Below are positions 56,854 through 64,000 of a DNA stretch of 64,000 nucleotides, piece by piece (within the stretch, counting starts at the first letter, position 1; every line of letters starts with the position of its first letter). The notes below the pieces were generated by a model. It was given only the letters and a program-made list of their open reading frames with translations, was not told the DNA's origin and made no database searches. The position numbers and the translations under genes are program-made. The stretch lies in NCBI RefSeq assembly GCF_003336875.1, contig NZ_QGNJ01000006.1, positions 124,001 through 188,000 of the forward strand, read 5' to 3'. The stretch comes from Oleisolibacter albus (GTDB taxonomy: Bacteria > Pseudomonadota > Alphaproteobacteria > Azospirillales > Azospirillaceae).

Positions 56854-57729
56854 TCATTCCGCGACCCGGCCGGGACCCGGCCGGGCACGGGACCGCAGGC
56901 TGCGCTCCAGCCCCCGCAGCGCGCCCAGCCACAGACGGGCGAGGTTGCGGGGCACGAAGCGCCAGGGACAGCAGAGCAGCACGAAGACCGAGAAATAGAC
57001 CGGATTGGCCGGCGCCTTCTTCGAAAAGAGCTTGGCCAGATAGTCCCGTGCCGACCCGGCCTGGATGCGGTGCAGCCCCGTGGTCCCCAGATCGACTTGG
57101 AGCTGGAACGCGTCCGCCAGCTGGAAGGCCAGGCCGCGCCGGTGGGCACGGATGGTGAATTCATAGTCGGACAGGTAATGGGGCAGCAGCCGGGGCCGGA
57201 AGCCGCCGGTTCCGCGGAAGTCCCCCAGCCGCAGCACCAGCCCGCGGGTGGAAAAGCAGGTGATCTTCTCCGGCGGCGCCTGGAAGTCGAACTGCAGGCG
57301 CCGCCAGTCCACCTGCACTCCGGCCGTCGAGGGCCGCCCGGTGCGCAGGTCGAAGGCCCGGGCCAGCAGCATGGACCGGGGCCGCAATAAAGTGGCCGCC
57401 TGTTCCAGGAAGGCCGGGCCGATGCGGGTATCGTCGTTGAGGATCAGCACCAGATCGTCGGCCCGGCTGCTGCCGTCGTGCAGGCGCCGGCAGAGCGTGC
57501 GATAGGCCAGATGCAGCGCCCCGCCCCACCAGAGCGTGCCGTCGCCCTGGAGCACGACCGTTCCCGGCAGATGGGTGCGCACCATGTCGGCGGTGCCGTC
57601 GGTGCTGCCGTCATCGACCAGGAACAGGGTGAAGTCCCGCCAGCTCTGACGGCAGAGATCCAGGATCAGACCTTCGGTGACGGTGCGCCGGTTGTGGACC
57701 GGGACCACCACATGGATGTGCGTGCCCAT
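56854..57729 (-). CDS. Family 2 glycosyltransferase
   Basis: 291 residues. GT-A fold: VVVPVHNRRTVTEGLILDL, LVDDGSTDGTADMVR, and the DxD-like LILNDDTRIGP. The tail FSVFVLLCCPWRFVPRNLARL is a hydrophobic segment suggesting membrane association. Starts ATG 57729, chosen from the conserved fold start. It lies 34 bp after the kinase-hydrolase gene on the same strand, so it probably belongs to that operon. Donor and acceptor are unknown; a rhamnosyltransferase-like activity is possible. Confidence 0.9.
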   Translation of the reverse strand: MGTHIHVVVPVHNRRTVTEGLILDLCRQSWRDFTLFLVDDGSTDGTADMVRTHLPGTVVLQGDGTLWWGGALHLAYRTLCRRLHDGSSRADDLVLILNDDTRIGPAFLEQAATLLRPRSMLLARAFDLRTGRPSTAGVQVDWRRLQFDFQAPPEKITCFSTRGLVLRLGDFRGTGGFRPRLLPHYLSDYEFTIRAHRRGLAFQLADAFQLQVDLGTTGLHRIQAGSARDYLAKLFSKKAPANPVYFSVFVLLCCPWRFVPRNLARLWLGALRGLERSLRSRARPGPGRVAE

Positions 57730-57763
57730 GGTATTCCCCCCCCGTTTCATGCCCGGCCGGAGC

Positions 57764-60700
57764 TCAGCGCGCCCCCTCCTCGATCTGCACGTCGAAGCTG
57801 GTGCTGTCATGGTTGATGTCCAGCGCCGGTCCCGGCGTCAGCACGAAATCGAGCCGCGTCCCCGCCTGCACCGTCACCGGCAGCCGGAACGCCTGCTGCG
57901 ATCCCGCCTCCCCCCCCAGCGATACCGCCCAGAGCGGCCTGCCGTCGGCCAGGATCAGGGCGCAGACGCCGTCGCCGCGGCCGGAGGAGGGCTGGACCCG
58001 CCCGGTCAGGGTCAGGGTCCCCGGCCGGGCCGCCGTCCAGCGCCGCACCGCCCAGACCTGCGATGTGCCGGAAATGCCGGGATGGGACCCGGCGGCATTG
58101 ATCTGGAGATAGGGCGTGGCACCGCGCCAGGCGCCCCCCCATTCGTCCTGGCGCCACTGCAACGGGCGCACGGCGTCGGGCAGATAGCCGCCGCCGGAAC
58201 AGCCCCGCCCCGCCGCCTGCGGTTCGACCACGGAGCCGTAACTCCAGACGCCGGCGCCCGCGGCGGCGAACTCGTCCCGGCTGTCGGCCAGCAGCGGCTG
58301 CCGGCCGAGATCCCTGACCGACTGCACCGGACCGTCGAGATAGACGGGTGTGGGCGTCAGGGTCAGCCGGACCACGCCGCCCCGCGCCGGCAGCCGGCTC
58401 TGCCGGCCCATGAGATCGGTCAGCACCAGCCCCTGCGCCGCCGCCAACTCCACCTCGGCCGGACCGTCCGGCGACCAGGCGATCTGGAGCGGCGTCCCGC
58501 CCCGGTCGAAGCGGTAGATGCGGGTGCGGCGGTCGCTGGACAGCCGCCCCTGCGGCCGGGCCGTCCCCACCATGCGGATGAAGGTGGCATAGGCCACATA
58601 GGCGGGAGCCGGGGCGTAGCGCCCCAGCGGGCTGTCGGCGGCCCGCAGCAGCCCCATGCCGGCGAACTTCCCGTCGTCCCGCAGCAGATACCAGTAGAGC
58701 CGCTCGACCCCGGTGTTCAGCATCAGCGTGGCGTGACGGACCAGATAGGCCGCGGCCCAGCGCCGCCCCTCCGGCGTATGCTCCTGGCGCCCGAATTCGG
58801 TGGCCCAGATCGGCTTGCCGCGGCCGCCATTGTGGCGGCGGATCTGTTCGCGCAGGCGGGCGATGTCCAGCTCCACCCCTTCCGGCACGGGGCGGTAGGG
58901 ATGGATGACGACGGCATCCATAGAGTCCAGCGCGCCCTGGGCGAACAGCGCCTCGAACCAGGGTTCCGGCAGCAGCACCGCCGCACCGCCGGCCACGGTC
59001 AGGCGCGGGCGCGCCTGCTTCAATGCGGCGGTGGTGGTGCGCAGCAGGGCGGCATAGCTCCCCGGCCGGTCCTCGCTGCACGGCCCCTTGCAGAAGCTGC
59101 CGTTGAACTCGTTCCAGACCTCGACCGCCGGGATCTCCCGCGCGAAGCGCTCGACCAGGAAGCGGCCATAGGCGGCGAAGGCGGCGCGGCCGGCGTCGGT
59201 ATGGGGGGTATTGCCGTCATCATGGAGGCGGTTCTCGAAGCTCAGCACCAGCAGGGGCGTGATGCCCTGGGCCGACAGCGCCTGCATATAGGTCTGGACC
59301 CGGTCCGGCACGGCATAGCGGCCGGGTTCCCGCTCCACATGGTTCCAATACATCTCGTCCCGGACCTGACCGATGCCGGCGCGGGCGATCAGGGGGACGA
59401 TGTCGGTGTCCCAGCCCTGGGCGAAATGGGTCATGACCCCGTAGCGGGCCGAGGGCCGGGCCGGCGGCGGCAGCACGGCCAGACTGAGCCGCGCCGGCGT
59501 GGCCGTTCCCGGCTCGCGCATCGCCAGCTCGTAATAGCCGGGCGTGGCCAGGGGCAGATCGAGCCGCGGCACCGTCCCGTCCGCGGGACGCTCCAGGGCG
59601 CCGCCGGCCACCCGCTCCCCCGTTTCGGTTTCCAGATGCCAGTCCAGGGGACCAGCCTCCGCCGTGACGGTGATCCGCGCCGTCTCCCCCGGTGCATAGA
59701 CCTGCCCCGGCCGGTCCGCCGCCAGGGCCAGGGCCGGCGCCGGACGGGGCGCCAGCATCAGCGCCAGGGCCAGCAGACCACCCGCCACGATCCGGCCAAG
59801 ATGGCCTTCCCCCCCATTCTGCCCCGGCCCCGGCTGCCCCGGCCCTGCCCGCCCTGGCCCGGCGGGGTCCTGCACCGCGGGCGGCCGCTTCGACAACGCG
59901 GCGAGGTCGCGGGCGACGAGGGCGGCGGCGGCGTCCATATGCTGCCAGCCGCGCGGCCGGACCAGACGGCGTACAGCCAGCAGCGCCGCCATGCGCGTGC
60001 AGTCGAGGAAACGCCGCTGCGCCTGGGACCGGGTCAGGAAATAGCCGCGGAAGGTGTTGCCCAGCAGGATGCGCAGCGCCGTTGGCGTGTCCACCGCCTC
60101 GCTGCGGGGCGCGCCCGCCGTGTCATCGCTGACCAGTTCGTACAGCAGGCGAAGCGGCAGACCGTCGGGGGCCTGGACCAGAGGCTGCGCCACATCGGTC
60201 TTGTCGACGCCGGGCATGAGCGCCTGCAACGCCTCCGGCCCCTGGCCCATGGCCAGCTGCGTGTCGAAACACATCTTGATGCGGCCGCAACTGGGAAAGG
60301 CCCGGATCGTGCCGTCGGCGGCGATACGGGTGACGCAGACATCGTCACTGAGCAGCTGGTAGCCGGCCCGCAGCAGCACGGCCGCCATGGTGGACTTGCC
60401 CGCCCCGGATTCCCCGACGAAGCCGACACAGGCGCCCTGCCCGTCCGCCGTCCCGCCCCGGCTGACGACGCTGGCATGGAAGGGCAGCAGGCCGCGCTGA
60501 TGGAAGATGGCGGCGAACCCGGACCCCAGCAGATAGAGGCGGACGGCCCGCGCATCGGCCCCCGGCTTCGGCGCCACCAGGATGCGGCAGCCGCCGGTGA
60601 TGCGGAAATTGGCCGCCCAGGGGATCGACACATCGACCCCGTCCTCGCCCACGCGGTAGCGGGGCGTCTGTCCCGCACCATCGAGATCGGCCACAGCCCC

Positions 60701-60802
60701 GACATCGACCTGCACATCGGCCGGCCCGGCCGGCACCGCCGGCAGTTCGGGCAACGGCAGGGCGGAACGGACCGTCAGGCCGGAGAACTGGTAATGATGC
60801 AC
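57764..60802 (-). CDS. Fusion: HPr-kinase-like domain, membrane segment, exported glycoside hydrolase
   Basis: 1012 residues from a GTG at 60802 with AGGGGAG 8 nt upstream. Residues 1-300 resemble HprK-like proteins of RiPP clusters: QFSGLTVRSALPLPEL, Walker A GESGAGKST (130-138), LLSDDVCVTRI. A Pro/Gly/Gln linker, then a hydrophobic segment (about 332-358, IVAGGLLALALML), place the C-terminal 650 residues in the periplasm. These carry a clan-A glycoside hydrolase (GH5/GH39-like): VWNEFNG with acid/base Glu565 and ATEFGRQ with nucleophile Glu669, the expected spacing, plus a beta-rich tail. No stop separates the parts and no ribosome site precedes the second. It overlaps the AsnB-like gene by 28 nt. 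Function unknown. Confidence 0.75.
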   Translation of the reverse strand: MHHYQFSGLTVRSALPLPELPAVPAGPADVQVDVGAVADLDGAGQTPRYRVGEDGVDVSIPWAANFRITGGCRILVAPKPGADARAVRLYLLGSGFAAIFHQRGLLPFHASVVSRGGTADGQGACVGFVGESGAGKSTMAAVLLRAGYQLLSDDVCVTRIAADGTIRAFPSCGRIKMCFDTQLAMGQGPEALQALMPGVDKTDVAQPLVQAPDGLPLRLLYELVSDDTAGAPRSEAVDTPTALRILLGNTFRGYFLTRSQAQRRFLDCTRMAALLAVRRLVRPRGWQHMDAAAALVARDLAALSKRPPAVQDPAGPGRAGPGQPGPGQNGGEGHLGRIVAGGLLALALMLAPRPAPALALAADRPGQVYAPGETARITVTAEAGPLDWHLETETGERVAGGALERPADGTVPRLDLPLATPGYYELAMREPGTATPARLSLAVLPPPARPSARYGVMTHFAQGWDTDIVPLIARAGIGQVRDEMYWNHVEREPGRYAVPDRVQTYMQALSAQGITPLLVLSFENRLHDDGNTPHTDAGRAAFAAYGRFLVERFAREIPAVEVWNEFNGSFCKGPCSEDRPGSYAALLRTTTAALKQARPRLTVAGGAAVLLPEPWFEALFAQGALDSMDAVVIHPYRPVPEGVELDIARLREQIRRHNGGRGKPIWATEFGRQEHTPEGRRWAAAYLVRHATLMLNTGVERLYWYLLRDDGKFAGMGLLRAADSPLGRYAPAPAYVAYATFIRMVGTARPQGRLSSDRRTRIYRFDRGGTPLQIAWSPDGPAEVELAAAQGLVLTDLMGRQSRLPARGGVVRLTLTPTPVYLDGPVQSVRDLGRQPLLADSRDEFAAAGAGVWSYGSVVEPQAAGRGCSGGGYLPDAVRPLQWRQDEWGGAWRGATPYLQINAAGSHPGISGTSQVWAVRRWTAARPGTLTLTGRVQPSSGRGDGVCALILADGRPLWAVSLGGEAGSQQAFRLPVTVQAGTRLDFVLTPGPALDINHDSTSFDVQIEEGAR

Positions 60803-62787
60803 AGATCGGCTCCCCTGCGCTGGGGCATGGCGGCGCCGGCCGTGTCCGCCCGCAGCCGCTCGGCCCATTCGATGAAGCGGCCGACACGGTGGCCGGTGAT
60901 GACGACGGCCTGGGTGCGGATGTCCCAGCCATTGTAGGACATGCGCCGGGCCGTCTCGTTGACGATCTGGCGCATCTTGCCCAGATCCAGGCAGTCCCGC
61001 ACGGCGGCATTGCCCTCCAGCCGCGCCAGATCCTGCAGCAGCCAGTCGCGCCGGCGGGCGATGCGGTGGTGGAAATCGGGGGTGAAGGCCCCCTTGCTAA
61101 CCCGCCAGCGCACGGCGTCGGGCAGAATGTCCGCCATGGCGTCGCGCAGCAGCCGCCGGCCGAAGCCGTCGCGGTGGATGGCGTCCAGCGGCGCCGAGCG
61201 GCATAGCTCGAACAGCCTGCGGTCCAGGAACGGGCGGGCGATGCCGACACCGGCGAAGCGGGCCAGGGCCAGGCTTTCCTCCTGCACCGAGGCCGGCGTG
61301 CTGGAGGAAAGCCCCTCCTGCAGGCGGGCGCTGAGGCTGAAGCGGCGGGGCCAGGACAGCGGGCGTTGCGTGGCCCGCAACCGCTCCTTGATCCCATGCC
61401 GCTGCGCGAAATCCGGCCGGATGGCGGAGATCGCCATATAGCGCCGGGCACCGCCATTGTTGATGCGGCTGCCGGGATGGAACCAGTGGTCGGGGATCAG
61501 GGGCGCCAGCGCCCGGGCCAGGATGCGGCGGCGCGGTTGCCGGTAGGCCCTGGCCAGCAGGGCCAGTTCGCGGTGGAACCGGCCCCAGCGCCCCGTCACC
61601 GCCAGATCCAGGAAGACGGCGCCATGCTGGAAGGAGGCGGAGGAATCGCCGACATAGCCATCGACCATGATCTGCGCGCCCTGCGCCGCCGCCGTGCGCC
61701 AGAGCGCCGCCGTCATGTAGTCGAAGGGATGGCGGCAGGGCTGGGACAGTGCCTCGAACCCGACCTCCAGCCCGTCGAAGGGCGTCTCGTCCTCGGCCGT
61801 GACATAGTACAGATCGATATTGGGATTGGCGGCAGCCACGGCCTCGATATAGGGGCGTTCATCCGCCTCCGGCCCCTGGTGCCCCGCCGGCAGCACCGAG
61901 GAGACGGCGACAAGGCGGCGGCCATCCTGGCGCAGACGCTGCGCCAGCAGACAGGCCAACGACGAGGAATCCAGCCCGCCGGAGAGCTGGACCGCCAGCC
62001 CGGCCCCGGTGCCGGCCAGGCTTTCCGCCCGCTCCCGCAGCAGGTCGCGCAGGGCGTCGGCATAGTCCTCCACCCGCGGCAGATGCAGCCGCGGCGCGTC
62101 GGCCAGGGACCAGTAGCGGGAGATGTGCGGCGTCCCTCCCGGCTGCCAGACCAGCCGATGGGCCGGCGGCAGACGCTGGATGCCGGTGAACCAGGTGCGC
62201 TCCCCGGCATCGGCGCAATGGACCAGGAACAGGCCGAGTGTCGTCTGGTCCAGCGGCGGCGGCCCGCCGGGCAGCGCCAGCAGGGAACGGACGCTGCCGG
62301 CGACGCAGAGGCCGTCCCCGCGCCGCGTGTGATAAAGGGCACGCAGACCCAGATGGTCGCGGGCACAGAACAGGGTCCGGTCCCGGCGGTCCCAGATGGC
62401 GAAGGCGAAGGCGCCGGACAGGCGGGTGACGCAGTCGTGGCCCCAGCGCGCATAGGCGGCGGCGATCAACCGGTCATCGCCGATGTCCGGTCCGGCCGGG
62501 TCCTGCCCGCCCAGGTCCATCCCCAGGGCCTGGGCCAGGGGCCGCCGCTCGGCCAGGTCGGCATCGGCCACCAGCACGAACCGCCCGTCGCCGGCCAGGA
62601 CTGGCGGCGCCAGGGCGCTGTCCCCCGGGTGCAGCAGCGCCTGGTTCTTGCCCAGGCAGACCCCGTCCTCCGCCCAGAGCCGCGGGCCGGCGCGGCGCCC
62701 GCCGCAGGGCAGCGCCAGCATGGACCAGACGATATCCGATGCGGCGGGCCCATCCCCCGATCCCACGACGCCGGCAATGCTGGTCAT
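60775..62787 (-). CDS. Asparagine-synthetase-like protein, putative lasso-peptide cyclase
   Basis: 670 residues. N-terminal glutaminase-like half (SGAFAFAIWDRRDRTLFCAR, HLGLRALYH) and C-terminal ATP-pyrophosphatase half with PP-loop VQLSGGLDSSSLACLL (about 265-280) and YVGDSSASFQHG. The nucleophile Cys2 of true glutamine amidotransferases is absent (start MTSIAGVVG), so it cannot use glutamine in the normal way, as in many lasso cyclases. With divergent PqqD and B2 genes it is most likely an amide-bond former on a peptide. The ATG at 62787 has GGGAGGGG about 6 nt upstream. Alternative: an asparagine synthetase-like enzyme of glycan biosynthesis. Confidence 0.8.
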   Translation of the reverse strand: MTSIAGVVGSGDGPAASDIVWSMLALPCGGRRAGPRLWAEDGVCLGKNQALLHPGDSALAPPVLAGDGRFVLVADADLAERRPLAQALGMDLGGQDPAGPDIGDDRLIAAAYARWGHDCVTRLSGAFAFAIWDRRDRTLFCARDHLGLRALYHTRRGDGLCVAGSVRSLLALPGGPPPLDQTTLGLFLVHCADAGERTWFTGIQRLPPAHRLVWQPGGTPHISRYWSLADAPRLHLPRVEDYADALRDLLRERAESLAGTGAGLAVQLSGGLDSSSLACLLAQRLRQDGRRLVAVSSVLPAGHQGPEADERPYIEAVAAANPNIDLYYVTAEDETPFDGLEVGFEALSQPCRHPFDYMTAALWRTAAAQGAQIMVDGYVGDSSASFQHGAVFLDLAVTGRWGRFHRELALLARAYRQPRRRILARALAPLIPDHWFHPGSRINNGGARRYMAISAIRPDFAQRHGIKERLRATQRPLSWPRRFSLSARLQEGLSSSTPASVQEESLALARFAGVGIARPFLDRRLFELCRSAPLDAIHRDGFGRRLLRDAMADILPDAVRWRVSKGAFTPDFHHRIARRRDWLLQDLARLEGNAAVRDCLDLGKMRQIVNETARRMSYNGWDIRTQAVVITGHRVGRFIEWAERLRADTAGAAMPQRRGADLCIITSSPA

Positions 62788-63147
62788 GAGCACCCCTCCC
62801 GCTCAGGCGACAGGACAGCAACCCGCCGGGGTTCCGACAGGACTGTTTTCAAACCAAAATGAGCCCAGGCCAAAGATGAACCTGCGCAGACGAAATATGC
62901 CGGACAGCACGGACCTAGCCGAAAGAGCGGACAGGCAAGAGATTGCGACTTCCATCTATACAGCATCGCTTCATCATGCTGCGCTGCGCCATCGGATACG
63001 GTCAACAGGCCATATAATTTTCCGTATGGATTAACGCCACTATGGCCTGGACTTGCCAACCAGCAGCAATGCACTGTCAAAGCCCTGGTTTGCGCCGCAT
63101 GCAACGGCACAACAGCGCCAACCGACAACGCCAAATGGAACGCCAGA
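62788..63147. other. 360-bp divergent gap in the RiPP-like cluster
   Basis: Where a lasso precursor might be expected. The only ATG-led frame of note on the plus strand, 62876-63034 (52 codons), lacks a leader motif and the Gly...Asp/Glu ring pattern. Minus-strand frames are shorter than 30 codons or run into the cyclase. Probably a shared promoter region; moderately AT-rich at 62930-63030. Confidence 0.5.
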
Positions 63148-63483
63148 ATGGGGCACCAGATGACGACGCTCAGCGCGGACAGCGTGATCAGGCGCGAGGC
63201 CGATCTTGTCATGGCCGACATGGCCGGCGGGGAAAAGGCGCTGATGAGCATGGGCACCGGGACTTACTTTGTTCTCAACAGCGTCGGCGCGAACATTTGG
63301 TCGCTGCTGGAGACGCCGCGGAGCGTGGGCAGCCTGTGCCGCGCGCTGGCGGCAACCTATGAGGTCGACCCGGAGGTCTGTCAGCAGAAGACCATCGCCT
63401 TCCTGGAAGGACTGCGGGCGGAACGGGTGGTGACGTTTGCCGATGCGCCCATTGCCCATGCGCCGGCTGAACAGGTGGCTTGA
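63148..63483 (+). CDS. PqqD-family protein (RRE, lasso B1-like)
   Basis: 111 residues. PqqD fold: VIRREADLVMADMAGGEKAL, MGTGTYFVLNSVGANIWSLL, then a helical part EVDPEVCQQKTIAFLEGL. In RiPP pathways such small winged-helix proteins (RRE) bind the leader peptide and hand it to the protease and cyclase. The start could be ATG 63148 or 63160. It overlaps the next gene, giving B1-B2 order, and is divergent from the AsnB-like gene. Confidence 0.88.
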   Translation: MGHQMTTLSADSVIRREADLVMADMAGGEKALMSMGTGTYFVLNSVGANIWSLLETPRSVGSLCRALAATYEVDPEVCQQKTIAFLEGLRAERVVTFADAPIAHAPAEQVA

Positions 63484-63892
63484 TCTGCCCCCGGCCCGCC
63501 GCCGCCTGCTGCTGGAGGCGGCGTGGCAGTTGCTGCGCGCGCGTCAGCGCATCCTGCTGGGGCATCTGCGCCGCCGCCGCCCCGGCCTTGGAACACCGGC
63601 GGCAACGGGGCCGCTGCCGCTGACGGCGGAACAGGAGGCAACGGTGCGGCAGGTGCGCTGGGCTGTCAGCGTCGCCGCCCGCCATGTGCCCTGGAATGCC
63701 GTGTGCCTGCCCCAGGCCATGGCGGCCAAGACCATGCTGGCACGGCGCGGCATCACCTCGGTGCTGTTCCTCGGCCTGCGCCGGGGGCGGGAGGCCAGGG
63801 TCCAGGCCCATGCCTGGCTGTGCAGCGGCCGCCTTTATGTGACCGGCTATGAGCCACCGATGGATTTCACCTGCATTGCACGCTTTCAGTGA
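63443..63892 (+). CDS. Lasso-peptide B2-type protease (transglutaminase-like)
   Basis: 149 residues from ATG 63443 (63458 possible), overlapping the PqqD gene by 41 nt. The conserved core is VPWNAVCLPQAMAAKTML (catalytic Cys88), GITSVLFLGL and AHAWL (His123); the Cys-His spacing of 35 resembles McjB. The third residue of the triad is not clear; a Glu (GYEP) stands near where an Asp is expected. The protein ends FTCIARF, typical for B2. It should cut the leader from a precursor peptide. The precursor is not visible in the window and may lie beyond 64000. Confidence 0.88.
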   Translation: MRPLPMRRLNRWLDLPPARRRLLLEAAWQLLRARQRILLGHLRRRRPGLGTPAATGPLPLTAEQEATVRQVRWAVSVAARHVPWNAVCLPQAMAAKTMLARRGITSVLFLGLRRGREARVQAHAWLCSGRLYVTGYEPPMDFTCIARFQ

Positions 63893-64000
63893 AAAACAGA
63901 GAATATACAGACGAGCATGATTGGCTAAAAACTACCCTAAAGTTTCGATATAAGCTCGATCCAGAAGCCCACATGTATTGCTGACACTGATAGATTGATT

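Noticed and set aside
57677-60937. A 1086-codon plus-strand frame opposite the kinase-hydrolase gene
   Set aside because: Low-complexity Arg/Pro/Gly translation without motifs. The opposite strand has a P-loop and both hydrolase Glu motifs.
62876-63034. 52-codon frame as lasso precursor
   Set aside because: No YxxPxLxxxG-like leader. The only Thr-Gly is followed by just eight residues with Thr at -1, and no other position gives a ring with Asp/Glu at 7-9.
63932-64000. Minus-strand frame entering from the window edge that ends Thr-Cys-Gly-Leu-Leu-Asp ... Glu-Thr-Leu-Gly
   Set aside because: Superficially has Thr at -2, Gly1 and Glu9, but the core would be only 12 residues and it is convergent to B1-B2. 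Without the upstream sequence it cannot be judged.

Overview
The window is high-GC, gene-dense alphaproteobacterial chromosome. A DUF2336 protein, an FNR-type anaerobic control network, a red-type (form IC) RuBisCO operon with CbbX and the NnrS/NnrR nitric-oxide genes together suggest a facultatively autotrophic, probably denitrifying member of the Rhodospirillales (Azospirillum/Rhodocista-like). The genus is inference. I saw no rRNA, tRNA, CRISPR, integrase or intact insertion sequence.

Layout. 1-3495: a DUF2336 protein cut by the window edge, a small Rmf/CrpP-like protein behind an FNR-type promoter, and a Tat-exported PhoX phosphatase behind a Pho box. 3822-8512: a BMP-type ABC importer (binding protein, double ATPase, two permeases). 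8734-13628: a TetR repressor divergent from a three-gene multidrug pump (outer-membrane factor, HlyD/EmrA, EmrB), with two matching operators between them. 13638-23613: the Calvin operon cbbLSEXFPTA on the minus strand, with cbbR divergent. 23642-27055: nnrS, a small Cys-tailed protein and two Crp/Fnr regulators, with a TTGCG-N4-CACAA box and a perfect TTGAT-N4-ATCAA box.

27056-29581 is foreign-looking. A helically phased array of 9-bp repeats is followed by an AT-rich two-gene unit, an SMC/OLD-like ATPase plus a small TOPRIM-like protein. This is the best candidate for an uncharacterised defence system. Next come a beta-propeller protein (29852-30910) and a bilobal pepsin-like secreted protein (31066-32274).

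32294-46098 holds a two-partner secretion and signalling module on the minus strand: TpsB transporter, 1850-residue TpsA-type filamentous protein with MBG repeats, CHAT-TPR lipoprotein, FecR-like secreted protein and GIY-YIG protein. A CHASE2 adenylate cyclase is divergent from it. 46148-51911 carries a LuxR response regulator, a DEAD-box helicase, a hybrid histidine kinase and a Pal-like lipoprotein.

52121-63892 has a surface-glycan and RiPP flavour: GDP-fucose synthase, FkbM methyltransferase, an RTX serralysin-type protease, a family 2 glycosyltransferase, and lasso-peptide-like maturation genes (asparagine-synthetase-like cyclase, PqqD/B1, B2). The cyclase overlaps a 1012-residue protein that joins an HPr-kinase-like domain to an exported glycoside hydrolase. 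No convincing lasso precursor lies inside the window.
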